From contig NZ_JAELTU010000057.1 of NCBI RefSeq assembly GCF_016429015.1, forward strand, positions 1 to 40,338: DNA of 40,338 bases. Direction: 5' to 3'. A model generated the notes under the pieces. That model was not told the origin of the DNA and did no database searches. It was given only the letters and a program-made list of their open reading frames with translations. The DNA is from Rhizobium sp. ASV20. Lineage in GTDB: Bacteria; Pseudomonadota; Alphaproteobacteria; Rhizobiales; Rhizobiaceae. The position numbers were made by a program, and so were the translations under genes. Positions 33,648 to 40,338 of this stretch are shown in pieces. The stretch's first letter is position 1. Each line of letters begins with the position of its first letter.

Positions 33648-34915
33648 GACGCAGGCTCCTGCAGGACGATCGAGGCGACTTCGTCGATCGCATCATAGGC
33701 GGTGATTATGTCTCCGGCGCTCGTGCAATAGGGCGGCATCAGATAGATGACGTTTCCGAGCGGGCGCACAAGCAGCCCGCGCTCGCGAAACAGCTGGCGC
33801 ATGCGCGGCCCGGCTTCAGCGAGGTAGCCGCCGGAGGGCACCGCAAGATCGAGGGCCGCGATCGTCCCGCATTGCCTGACGTTGACAAATCTGTTGTCAT
33901 TCTGGAAGCGCTTTAGATGCCGGGCATGCTGCGTTGCAAGCTCCGCAATCCGGGTCTCCACCGCTTCCTCCTGCCAGACCTGCAAATTGGCGACGGCCGC
34001 TGCGCAGGCGATTGCATTGGCGGTATAGGAACTTGAATGGAAAAAGGTCTTGCGCCGGTCGTGCGATAGATGGGCTTCGAAAATCTCCGCTGTGCAAAGC
34101 GTTGCCGCCAGCGGCAAGGCGCCTCCGGTCAGGCCTTTCGAGGTGCAAAGAATATCGGGCACCACGCCCGCCTGTTCGCAGGCGAAGCGTGTTCCGGTGC
34201 GCCCCCAGCCCGTCATTACCTCGTCGGCGATAAACAGGCAGCCATAGCGGCCGGCGATGTCCTTGAGGGCTGACAGCACGGAGCTGCCGTAGAACTTCAT
34301 GCCGCCGGCGCCAAGCACTAACGGTTCAATCAGAATGGCGGCGACTTTTCCTGAACGGCAGATGGCTTCAAACGCGTCGAGCGTCTCCTGTTCGCAGCCT
34401 GGTTCGGGGAAGGGAAGGCGGTCGACGCCGAAGAGCAAAGGCTCGAAGGGTGCGTTGAATACGCCGCGCTCTCCAGCCGACATGGTGCCGATCGTGTCGC
34501 CATGATAGCCGTGTTCCATCACGACGATGCGATCCCGCACGATCCCGCGATTGTGGAAGGTGCCGAGCGCCATCTTGATCGCCACCTCGACGGCGGTCGA
34601 TCCGCTGTCCGAATAAAAGACGTGTTTTAGTCCAGAGGGCGCGAAGGCGAGCAGGCGTTCGGCGAGGACCTCCGCAGGTTCGTGGGTGAATTCAGCGAAG
34701 ATGATCTGGTCAAAGGCCTCCGTCGCCTCGCGGATGGCCGTCATGATGCCGGGATGACGATGGCCATGGGTGATGACCCACCACGACGAGATGGCATCGA
34801 GGAGGCGATGGCCGTCCTCGTCGATCAGATATGCGCCGTCGGTCGCTATGATGCGCTTCATCGGCGGTTCGAGGGCATGCTGTGTAAAGGGATGCCAGAC
34901 GGGCGAGCGGGTCAT
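33644..34915 (-). CDS. bioA: BioA, adenosylmethionine-8-amino-7-oxononanoate aminotransferase
   Basis: BioA converts KAPA to DAPA with S-adenosylmethionine as amino donor and PLP as cofactor. The 423-residue protein shows the class III aminotransferase pattern: WHPFTQHALEPP at the start, SWWVITHGHRHP, YSDSGSTAVEVAIKMAL, MEHGYHGDTIGTMSAGERG, Asp231 in CLFIADEVMTGWGRTG and the PLP lysine Lys260 in LCTSKGLTGG. Trp and Tyr residues expected in the DAPA-type active site are present. It overlaps bioD and bioZ by 4 nt each, so translation is coupled. Confidence 0.96.
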   Translation of the reverse strand: MTRSPVWHPFTQHALEPPMKRIIATDGAYLIDEDGHRLLDAISSWWVITHGHRHPGIMTAIREATEAFDQIIFAEFTHEPAEVLAERLLAFAPSGLKHVFYSDSGSTAVEVAIKMALGTFHNRGIVRDRIVVMEHGYHGDTIGTMSAGERGVFNAPFEPLLFGVDRLPFPEPGCEQETLDAFEAICRSGKVAAILIEPLVLGAGGMKFYGSSVLSALKDIAGRYGCLFIADEVMTGWGRTGTRFACEQAGVVPDILCTSKGLTGGALPLAATLCTAEIFEAHLSHDRRKTFFHSSSYTANAIACAAAVANLQVWQEEAVETRIAELATQHARHLKRFQNDNRFVNVRQCGTIAALDLAVPSGGYLAEAGPRMRQLFRERGLLVRPLGNVIYLMPPYCTSAGDIITAYDAIDEVASIVLQEPAS

Positions 34916-35550
34916 TCGTTTGTCTCCAGCAGGGAGGCAATTTCGAAGTTCTCGTTGAAGGTGCGGCGCAAGGTTTCGCGCGTCAGGCTTTTCAGCAGAG
35001 GCAGCCGCCCCAAAACCTGCACCTGGCCGATGGCCGCGATGGTTTCCTGCGTGTCGGCATTTTCCGGACCGATGAAGGCTATGCCGCGGAGCGGAATATC
35101 ACGGCGGCGCAGCGCCTCGATGGACAGCAGGGTGTGATTAATGGTGCCGAGCGATGTTCGAGCACAGAGAATGACGGGGACGCGCCACCGGGCGAACACG
35201 TCGGCAAGGAGCGCGTCCTTCCCCAGCGGAACCAGCAGGCCGCCGGCTCCTTCGATGACCAGCGGACCGGCACAGGCCGGCGGTTCGAGTCGGGCGGCGT
35301 CGATTTCGATGCCGTCGAGACGTGCTGACAGATGCGGTGAGAGCGGAGCGGAAAGGCGATAGGCTTCCGTCAGGATATGATGAGCCGGCAGCCCGCTCAG
35401 CCGCGCGACGGTTTCGCTGTCCGTCTCGTCTTCCAGTCCGGATTGCACCGGTTTCCAATATCGGGCGCCAAGAGCGGCCGTCAGTGCTGCTGCAAACACG
35501 GTCTTGCCGATACCGGTATCCGTGCCGGTGACCACGAAGCGGGTGCTCAT
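34912..35550 (-). CDS. bioD: BioD, dethiobiotin synthetase
   Basis: From ATG 35550 (overlapping the bioF stop) the protein has 212 residues; an upstream start at 35583 would lie inside bioF. The P-loop GTDTGIGKT at 9-17 is the BioD signature, followed by YWKPVQSGLEDETDSETVAR, the carboxylation-site region GPLVIEGAGGLLVPL and LGTINHTLLSIEALR. BioD closes the ureido ring of DAPA with CO2 and ATP to give dethiobiotin, the substrate of BioB. Confidence 0.95.
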   Translation of the reverse strand: MSTRFVVTGTDTGIGKTVFAAALTAALGARYWKPVQSGLEDETDSETVARLSGLPAHHILTEAYRLSAPLSPHLSARLDGIEIDAARLEPPACAGPLVIEGAGGLLVPLGKDALLADVFARWRVPVILCARTSLGTINHTLLSIEALRRRDIPLRGIAFIGPENADTQETIAAIGQVQVLGRLPLLKSLTRETLRRTFNENFEIASLLETNE

Positions 35551-36689
35551 GTCCTGTTTTCCTTCATGATGGTGGCAAGGCAATCCAGCATGTGTGCGAT
35601 CTGCCCCAAATCGACGTTGAGGGTGATAGAGAGCCGCAGGCGCGCCGTACCCTCCGGTACCGTAGGCGGACGGATGGCGCGGATGTCGAGCCCTTGAGCC
35701 TGTAGAGCGTCGGCAATTCGGACTGCATGCGCGTTGTCGCCGATGATAACCGGCTGGATCTGCGATCCGCTCGGTTCGATGCCGAACTGGTTTTTCAGTC
35801 GGTCTCCAACGAAGGAGACCAGATGTGCCAGGGCCTCGCGGCGCTCAGGTTCGTCATCCACCATGCGCAAGGCCTCGCGGACCCCCGCCGCAATGAGAGG
35901 CGAGGGCGCGGTGGAGTAGATGAAGGCTCGAGCACGGTTGACAAGATAATCGGCAAACACTTTGGGGACCGCAAGCAAGGCTCCGGAAACGCCCAGCGCC
36001 TTACCGCAAGTATGAAGGGCAAGCAGGTTCTCGCGACCCTCCAACCCGGCCGTCAACCCTCGGCCGCCCGCGCCGAAAACGCCGGTCGCATGAGCTTCGT
36101 CGATGACGAGGAAGCCGTCGTGGCGATCGACAATAGCGGCGAGCTCGTCGAGCGGCGCCTGGTCGCCGTCCATCGAATATAGGCTCTCGACCGCAATCCA
36201 GGGCTGGCCTCGGCCGCCGTTGCTGCGCCAGTTTCGGATCGCTTCATCAAAGGCAGTCGCATCATTGTGACGGATGCTGACGGCCGTCGCCTTGCTGGAA
36301 GCAATGCCCTCATGGGCGCTCGCATGGATGAGCTCGTCGTACACGATCAAATCTTTGCGTCGCGGCAAGGTCGAGAAGAGTGCTGAGTTGGCGGCATAGC
36401 CGCTGCCAAAATAAAGCACACGTTCGGCGCCGAAGAACGCGGCGGCTTCCGCCTCCAGCGCCTCATGTTCGGGATGGTTGCCGCGCAGCAAGCGCGAGCC
36501 ACCCGCGCCCGCCGGAACTCCCCTGTCCAACGCCGCCACGATTGCCGCCTTGAGGCGCGGCGCGCCGGCAAGAGCGAGAAAGTCGTTGGAGGTAAAGTCC
36601 ATGCCGCTTTGCGGCGCAAGGCCGCGCAGCCGCGCCTTGCGCCGCAAGCCATCAAGAGTGGCGGCATGGTTCGAAAGCCTCGCCGTCAA
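35547..36689 (-). CDS. bioF: BioF, 8-amino-7-oxononanoate synthase
   Basis: BioF condenses pimeloyl-ACP/CoA with L-alanine to KAPA. The 380-residue PLP enzyme shows the alpha-oxoamine synthase features: MDFTSNDFLALAGAPRL near the start, GAGGSRLLRGNHPEHEALE, FGSGYAANSALFSTLPR, the cofactor Asp/His of FLVIDEAHATGVFG (about 193-206), and the Schiff-base Lys230 in LLALHTCGKALGVSGA. It overlaps bioB and bioD by 4 nt each. Confidence 0.96.
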   Translation of the reverse strand: MTARLSNHAATLDGLRRKARLRGLAPQSGMDFTSNDFLALAGAPRLKAAIVAALDRGVPAGAGGSRLLRGNHPEHEALEAEAAAFFGAERVLYFGSGYAANSALFSTLPRRKDLIVYDELIHASAHEGIASSKATAVSIRHNDATAFDEAIRNWRSNGGRGQPWIAVESLYSMDGDQAPLDELAAIVDRHDGFLVIDEAHATGVFGAGGRGLTAGLEGRENLLALHTCGKALGVSGALLAVPKVFADYLVNRARAFIYSTAPSPLIAAGVREALRMVDDEPERREALAHLVSFVGDRLKNQFGIEPSGSQIQPVIIGDNAHAVRIADALQAQGLDIRAIRPPTVPEGTARLRLSITLNVDLGQIAHMLDCLATIMKENRT

Positions 36690-37687
36690 ATCGCCGGTTC
36701 CAGCGGCATGGGAGACAGGCCGAGTCGGCGGAAGAGCGCTGCGTCGTGATCGTCTCCAGGATTGTCAGTCGTGAGCAGCGTGTCACCGACGAAGATGGAG
36801 TTGGCGCCCGCGAAGAAACAGAGCGCCTGCATCTCGTCGCTCATTGCGGTTCGCCCGGCAGAAAGGCGCAGATGCGAGGTCGGCATCAGAATGCGCGCCA
36901 GTGCGATCGTGCGGACAAATTCGATCGCATCGACAGGTTCAGCATTAGCCAACTTCGAACCGGGAATGGGGATGAGCTGGTTGATCGGGACGCTTTCCGG
37001 CGGCACCGGCAGGTTGGCCAGCGTCAGCAGCATCGAGATCCGGTCATCGACCGTCTCGCCCATGCCCAGGATTCCTCCCGCACAGACTTTGATGCCAGCC
37101 ATGCGCACGGTTTCCAGCGTGTCGAGCCGCTCGGCGAAGCTGCGGGTCGTGATGATTTCGGGATAGAAGCGTTCGGACGTATCGATATTGTGGTTATAGT
37201 AGTCGAGGCCAGCTTTTGCGAGTTCGCCTGCCTGCGCCTGCGTCAGCATGCCGAGCGTCATGCAGGTTTCCATGCCGAGGGCTTTCACCCCTTCGACCAT
37301 GGCAACCAGCATGTGGATGTCGCGATCCTTCGGGCTGCGCCACGCCGCACCCATGCAATAGCGGGTCGCCCCGGCATCTTTAGCTTTGCGTGCCTCGGTG
37401 AGAACGCGGTCGACTTCCATCAGCTTCGAGGCCTTCAGGCCGGTCGGATAGTGGGCAGACTGGCTGCAGTATCCGCAATCCTCAGCACATCCGCCCGTTT
37501 TGATCGATAGAAGCCGACTCATCTGCACGGCGTTGGGGTCGAAATGCGCGCGGTGAACAGTCTGGGCCTGGAAGAGCAGATCATTGAACGGAGAATTATA
37601 GATAGTTTTCGCTTCTTGAACCGTGATTGGTGATGATCTGGCTTCGTCATTGGCGAAAAATGGCTGACTTGCATTCAATTTCTTCAA
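36686..37687 (-). CDS. bioB: BioB, biotin synthase (radical SAM), probable TTG start
   Basis: BioB inserts sulfur into dethiobiotin using radical SAM chemistry and iron-sulfur clusters. The radical-SAM cluster motif is Cys67-Cys71-Cys74 (GGCAEDCGYCSQSAHY). Other hallmarks are YNSPFNDLLFQAQTVHR (30-46), YYNHNIDTSERFYPEI, KVCAGGILGMGET and RLSAGRTAMSDEMQALCFFA. The frame has no ATG before the conserved part. TTG 37687 with GGAG about 12 nt upstream is the best start and gives 333 residues; an in-frame TGA lies just upstream. It is the first gene of the bio operon, and its promoter carries a BioR box. Confidence 0.95.
   Translation of the reverse strand: MKKLNASQPFFANDEARSSPITVQEAKTIYNSPFNDLLFQAQTVHRAHFDPNAVQMSRLLSIKTGGCAEDCGYCSQSAHYPTGLKASKLMEVDRVLTEARKAKDAGATRYCMGAAWRSPKDRDIHMLVAMVEGVKALGMETCMTLGMLTQAQAGELAKAGLDYYNHNIDTSERFYPEIITTRSFAERLDTLETVRMAGIKVCAGGILGMGETVDDRISMLLTLANLPVPPESVPINQLIPIPGSKLANAEPVDAIEFVRTIALARILMPTSHLRLSAGRTAMSDEMQALCFFAGANSIFVGDTLLTTDNPGDDHDAALFRRLGLSPMPLEPAI
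37596..37605. promoter_or_regulatory. Second BioR-like box inside bioB (TTATAGATAG)
   Basis: Nine of ten bases match the BioR box. It falls on the codons for Thr-Ile-Tyr-Asn of the conserved YNSPF region, so the match may be due to codon choice. It is 115 nt downstream of the promoter box. Confidence 0.35.
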
Positions 37688-37710
37688 GGCGACAGTGCTC
37701 CATGGTCAAA

Positions 37711-37720
37711 TTATAGATAA
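37711..37720. promoter_or_regulatory. BioR operator TTATAGATAA overlapping the bioB -10
   Basis: This is an exact match to the BioR box (TTATCTATAA on the minus strand). On that strand it overlaps the -10 hexamer TATAAT (37710-37715), so bound BioR would block RNA polymerase. It is 24 nt upstream of the TTG start, leaving a short leader. Confidence 0.9.
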
Positions 37721-38156
37721 AACTACATACTAGCTATAATTTGGCAAGGACATTTTCCGAATGGCGGTCCTTGAGCCCTGCTGCGCGCGTATCAGCATTC
37801 CTCACTAACAAGACCAAAGCCGGAGTGCCCTCTCAATCCTAAACGACTTTTGGAATAGCGGTCTCGACCACCAAACGCCTCCGCACCCCGCAGGGCCGAA
37901 ACATCGTGAAGGGCGGCACGCAGACGCCTTCATGATGATGTGCACCCCACCCAACTACCGCCGAGAATAGCCAACCCCACAGCTACGTCATTGATGAGGA
38001 TATGGGTCCAAAGCAATAGCCAGTGGCTCCCCTTCGGCAAGCCCAAAGAATACAGTTGGCCCACCTTGTAGCGGCATAGGCGAATTCACACATAGACAGT
38101 AATCAACCCTAAGGCGACCAATAGGAATTCTCGTTGCCTACTCCAATGTGCCAACG
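37721..38156. other. Intergenic region right of the bio operon
   Basis: About 430 bases without a convincing gene. The left end holds upstream promoter sequence of bioB (a TTGCCA is seen at 37742-37747 on the minus strand but is too far from the -10). Composition shifts toward lower GC near the right end. Confidence 0.45.
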
Positions 38157-38540
38157 ATGAAGCTACCGAATGACCCGACAGGCAAGCTTGTAAGCATATA
38201 CATGCTGCTCGTGTACCTGTTGGCCTATATAGTCGTGATAGTGGTCGTTAAGATTGCCACCGGCCTGAACATCGATGACAGGCAAGTGGCGTGCACGGCG
38301 CAGCCTTGGGCCCGTACCACTGTGATCTTGTCAATGACGGCAGTTGCAGCGCTGATTCATGCTATAATTAGCTACTTCTACGTCCAATCGATTGGGGAAG
38401 GGCCTTATGGCCCCCGGCCGAAACCCAGAAGCCGCAAAAAGCCGAAGCGGACAAGGCTACTGCCATACGTTTCTAATGGCACGCTGTTCATGCTCGTGAT
38501 ACCGCTCGCGATCTTTCTGATTGTCCCCTCCCGCTGCTAG
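38157..38540 (+). CDS. Hypothetical integral membrane protein (127 aa)
   Basis: ATG 38157 (or GTG 38148) begins a protein with three probable transmembrane segments: LVSIYMLLVYLLAYIVVIVV (about 11-31), a second near VILSMTAVAALIHAIISYF (about 56-74), and a third at the C-terminus, LFMLVIPLAIFLIV. Between them is a basic, Pro-rich loop (RPKPRSRKKPKRTR). No family was recognised. Local GC is lower than in the bio genes, suggesting separate origin. No ribosome-binding site is evident. Confidence 0.55.
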   Translation: MKLPNDPTGKLVSIYMLLVYLLAYIVVIVVVKIATGLNIDDRQVACTAQPWARTTVILSMTAVAALIHAIISYFYVQSIGEGPYGPRPKPRSRKKPKRTRLLPYVSNGTLFMLVIPLAIFLIVPSRC

Positions 38541-38575
38541 CCGGCGGCTTTATGCTCAATGAGAGACCGTTGGCC

Positions 38576-38893
38576 TCAGCCGAAGCGTCTTGGCAGGTAA
38601 GGCTTGCCCTGAGGGGATCTCTCGGGCCTGTTGCTGAGGACCGACAGGAACGTCTCCAACTGTTCGTGTCCGCCTTCGGTGTCCATTGGCGCTATTCCCG
38701 GGAAAACCGGCGCTTCGCTTGATGCCCCGGCTGCAATCCCGAACCTACTAGAGCATGTAAGTGCATGGGCCTCCCCCAATTTGACTATTATGTGCATATC
38801 ACTTCGCTCCACAAATCGAAGCGCTCTTTCCGAAACGTTTCCAATGTTCTCGCAATCATTCAGCAGAAGCTCAACCAATGGGAATTCAGTCAA
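38576..38893 (-). CDS. Hypothetical protein (105 aa), uncertain
   Basis: A minus-strand frame starting at TTG 38893 encodes a moderately protein-like sequence (LLLNDCENIGNVSERALRF, SDMHIIVKLGEAHALTC). It has no ATG, no ribosome-binding site and no recognised domain, and its 5' end overlaps the oppositely directed gene at 38878. It could be real or a chance open frame. Confidence 0.3.
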   Translation of the reverse strand: MTEFPLVELLLNDCENIGNVSERALRFVERSDMHIIVKLGEAHALTCSSRFGIAAGASSEAPVFPGIAPMDTEGGHEQLETFLSVLSNRPERSPQGKPYLPRRFG

Positions 38894-39228
38894 GTCTGTT
38901 TTCGGCCTTGAGCGTCGATGATGGCATGAAACAAAAAGCCATTCTCTTGTGTAGGCAAGTAGATGATGGTTTCAATATGCGGGAGCATATGGGGGGCAAT
39001 CTTCGAGATCGGCCCGCTATGAGAATCGAAGCATCTTCAATTGCGGAAATAACGACGCCCAGTGGTACGCAAGACATTCGGGCTGTCAATGAGCCGCCGC
39101 CCAATGTGACAATTCATGCTCAATTCTCAATCACTGGCGTTACAGACCCACAAGCTGCCGCCACAGCCGCTGCAAACCCACTTGGCACTTCTGTGAAAAA
39201 CGCCACGAATTCGCAGTTTAGCGACTAG
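38878..39228 (+). CDS. Hypothetical protein with phage tape-measure-like C-terminus (116 aa)
   Basis: From ATG 38878 the frame encodes an unremarkable N-terminal half and a C-terminal stretch, NVTIHAQFSITGVTDPQAA then ATAAANPLGTSVKNATNSQF. It resembles the ends of phage tail tape-measure proteins (beta segment, TDPQAAA, repeated Ala/Asn). It may be the 3' remnant of a prophage gene fused to local sequence. It converges with the ParB-like gene, overlapping its stop by 4 nt. The resemblance is by eye only. Confidence 0.4.
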   Translation: MGIQSSLFSALSVDDGMKQKAILLCRQVDDGFNMREHMGGNLRDRPAMRIEASSIAEITTPSGTQDIRAVNEPPPNVTIHAQFSITGVTDPQAAATAAANPLGTSVKNATNSQFSD

Positions 39229-39659
39229 CATGTAAGTGTAACCGCGGCGGCGTAGTCTTCCGGTGAGTTGCACCAGATAACTACGAAGCATCGTTCCCAG
39301 CCCTTCAATAACATCGCGCCAAGCCTGTGGCTGCCGTCGCAAACGAACAGATGACCATCACGCCATTCGACTATCAACGGGGGTAATTCCTCTGGATTAG
39401 CAAGACTGGCAGCGATATCTTCTATACGTGCTGTCCAAATGCTGGGCGGAACGTGATAAGTCATGTCCTCTTCTGGACCGCAACAACGCTCTAAAATTGA
39501 AAGCTTAATCGCAAGTGGTCCTATCCAGTAGCGCTTGTGCAGCAACAGTCCGTCACGGAGACCGATGTTTGCCCAATAACCACTTGATAGATATTCTAAG
39601 ACCCAGTCTTGAAGTGCTCCCGACTTTGCGCTTGCTGCGCAGGATCGAAGATTAAACAT
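39225..39659 (-). CDS. ParB/sulfiredoxin-fold protein (144 aa)
   Basis: ATG 39659 behind GAGAGGC gives 144 residues; a longer reading would run into the VOC gene. The C-terminal half has the ParB-like nuclease/sulfiredoxin pattern: PEELPPLIVEWRDGHLFVCD followed by GSHRLGAMLLKGWERCFVVI. In such proteins the DGxHR motif binds a nucleotide. The N-terminal half (FNLRSCAASAKSGALQDWVL then GYWANIGLRDGLLLHKRYW) matches small stand-alone members of the family. It lacks the ParB helix-turn-helix, so it is not a partition protein. Exact activity is unknown. Confidence 0.7.
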   Translation of the reverse strand: MFNLRSCAASAKSGALQDWVLEYLSSGYWANIGLRDGLLLHKRYWIGPLAIKLSILERCCGPEEDMTYHVPPSIWTARIEDIAASLANPEELPPLIVEWRDGHLFVCDGSHRLGAMLLKGWERCFVVIWCNSPEDYAAAVTLTC

Positions 39660-39735
39660 GTTGCCTCTCGAATCGGCTGTGACTGCGTAACTTACCAAGC
39701 GATGGCGTCGGGCCAGCAGTGACCAAGATATTTCG

Positions 39736-40203
39736 CTAGCGGTCGCGCCACTTGGAATAGGGGCCAACACCAAAGTCGGCGTCTGGCTCGTCATCAAGCA
39801 CCGCGATAAACTCGATGGAATGCCCGTCGGGATCGGAGAAATACTGCGAAACTGCGGGCACCCAACCAACAACGTCAGGTTCGTCAGCAGGTTTGCCGAA
39901 GAAGCCCAACGGTACGGTGCCAGACGCTCTCAGGCTTCCCGCTGACGCCAAGACGCCCTCCACACTCATGCGAAAGGCAAGATGAAGACGCATGCGCAAA
40001 GGGCCGGAGCCCGTTTCCCAGAGCCCCAGCATGCCAGTCTTCTTGTTGCCTATCCAGAAAAAGGCGATGCGCCTCTCATCGAACCTCTGCGCGAATTCGA
40101 GACCAACAACGTCGCGATAGAATGTGATGGAGCGGTCAAGGTTAGCGACGGTCAGATGGGTCTCATAGAGGCCATCTATGTGTGGCATGCTCGGTATTGC
40201 CAT
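39736..40203 (-). CDS. VOC-family (glyoxalase/bleomycin-resistance type) protein
   Basis: This 155-residue protein starts at ATG 40203 with AAGGA about 9 nt upstream. It consists of two VOC beta-alpha-beta-beta-beta units: HIDGLYETHLTVANLDRSIT then FYRDVVGLEFAQRFDERRIA, and the second unit ending in VSQYFSDPDGHSIEFIAVL. Likely metal ligands are His16, a His in RMRLHLAF, and Glu in the IEFI segment. VOC proteins include glyoxalase I, fosfomycin-resistance enzymes and dioxygenases. The substrate is not predictable. Confidence 0.85.
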   Translation of the reverse strand: MAIPSMPHIDGLYETHLTVANLDRSITFYRDVVGLEFAQRFDERRIAFFWIGNKKTGMLGLWETGSGPLRMRLHLAFRMSVEGVLASAGSLRASGTVPLGFFGKPADEPDVVGWVPAVSQYFSDPDGHSIEFIAVLDDEPDADFGVGPYSKWRDR

Positions 40204-40338
40204 GGCGGGATCCTTTAGATTGATCTCGATGCCTCGTTATGGCGGAAGCTGCCGTGATTTGCTCGGGCTGGCCTCCTGATTGCAGCGGCTCACGAATGAT
40301 CGTCGCCTCACCTGATCGGTGCGTTAGCCCCATCAGGG
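40204..40338. other. Right edge, no gene recognised
   Basis: It contains the ribosome-binding site and probable promoter of the VOC gene on the minus strand; nothing else was seen before the window ends. Confidence 0.4.

Noticed and set aside
36746..37510. 254-codon plus-strand frame across bioB
   Set aside because: Shadow of bioB, rich in His, Arg and Asp as typical for antisense of this gene.
39736..39872. N-terminal extension of the ParB-like protein to 39872
   Set aside because: The extension lies inside the VOC gene in another frame; ATG 39659 has its own ribosome-binding site and begins the conserved part.
1..40338. CRISPR array, rRNA or tRNA genes
   Set aside because: No regularly spaced repeats and no cloverleaf or rRNA-like sequence was recognised on either strand.

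Overview
The window looks like part of a repABC-type secondary replicon (plasmid or chromid) of an alphaproteobacterium in the Rhizobiaceae (Rhizobium/Agrobacterium group). The grounds are a complete repA-repB-ctRNA-repC replication and partition locus, the bioBFDAZ-bioR biotin cluster arrangement of this group, a polyol-type ABC transporter cassette, high GC with short AT-rich islands, and typical rhizobial small genes (EthD, DUF2188, CsgH).

Layout. 1-930: a peptide-type ABC substrate-binding protein, cut by the window edge and divergent from repABC. 1.6-5.4 kb: repA, repB, an antisense ctRNA with its own promoter and terminator, a leader attenuator, repC with an AT-rich candidate origin, and a parS-like palindrome directly after repC. 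5.5-8.1 kb: scattered cargo (HAD phosphatase, GNAT acetyltransferase, EthD protein). 8.1-15.4 kb: a gene-poor, decayed zone holding a dead IS5/IS427-type transposase, a small hypothetical gene, two more copies of the parS-like palindrome (reverse complements of each other), a HIT protein, the C-terminal relic of a second unrelated repC followed by a canonical-looking repABC parS palindrome, and the 3' end of an MBG-type haemagglutinin adhesin. 15.4-20.4 kb: surface functions, namely a curlin built of perfect 11-residue repeats, its CsgH partner, an unknown protein, a LuxR-type regulator and an unknown outer-membrane beta-barrel.

20.7-28.2 kb: a decayed MqsA-type antitoxin, then an AraC regulator followed by a complete sugar/polyol ABC uptake and dehydrogenase operon (binding protein, two permeases, zinc dehydrogenase, ATPase). 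28.3-31.7 kb: an island of mobile and defence-type genes: an internally deleted IS5 relic, a DUF2188 gene, the AbiEi/AbiEii toxin-antitoxin pair with a two-site inverted operator, an HNH-nuclease fragment and an integrase fragment that abut exactly. 31.9-37.7 kb: bioR and the tightly overlapping bioB-bioF-bioD-bioA-bioZ operon on the minus strand with a BioR box over its -10. 38.1-40.3 kb: lower-GC hypothetical genes, a ParB-like small protein and a VOC-family protein.

Functionally, repABC maintains the replicon and AbiE may add post-segregational or phage-defence stability. The bio operon makes biotin from a BioZ-derived pimeloyl precursor under BioR control, and the ABC/dehydrogenase operon imports and oxidises a polyol. 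The gene-poor middle holds remnants of at least one other repABC replicon, which suggests past plasmid fusion. No wholly new system is proven. The strongest leads are the parS-like palindrome family, the relic repC with its orphan parS, the exactly periodic curlin with a signal-less CsgH, and the AbiE operator that overlaps its own start codon.
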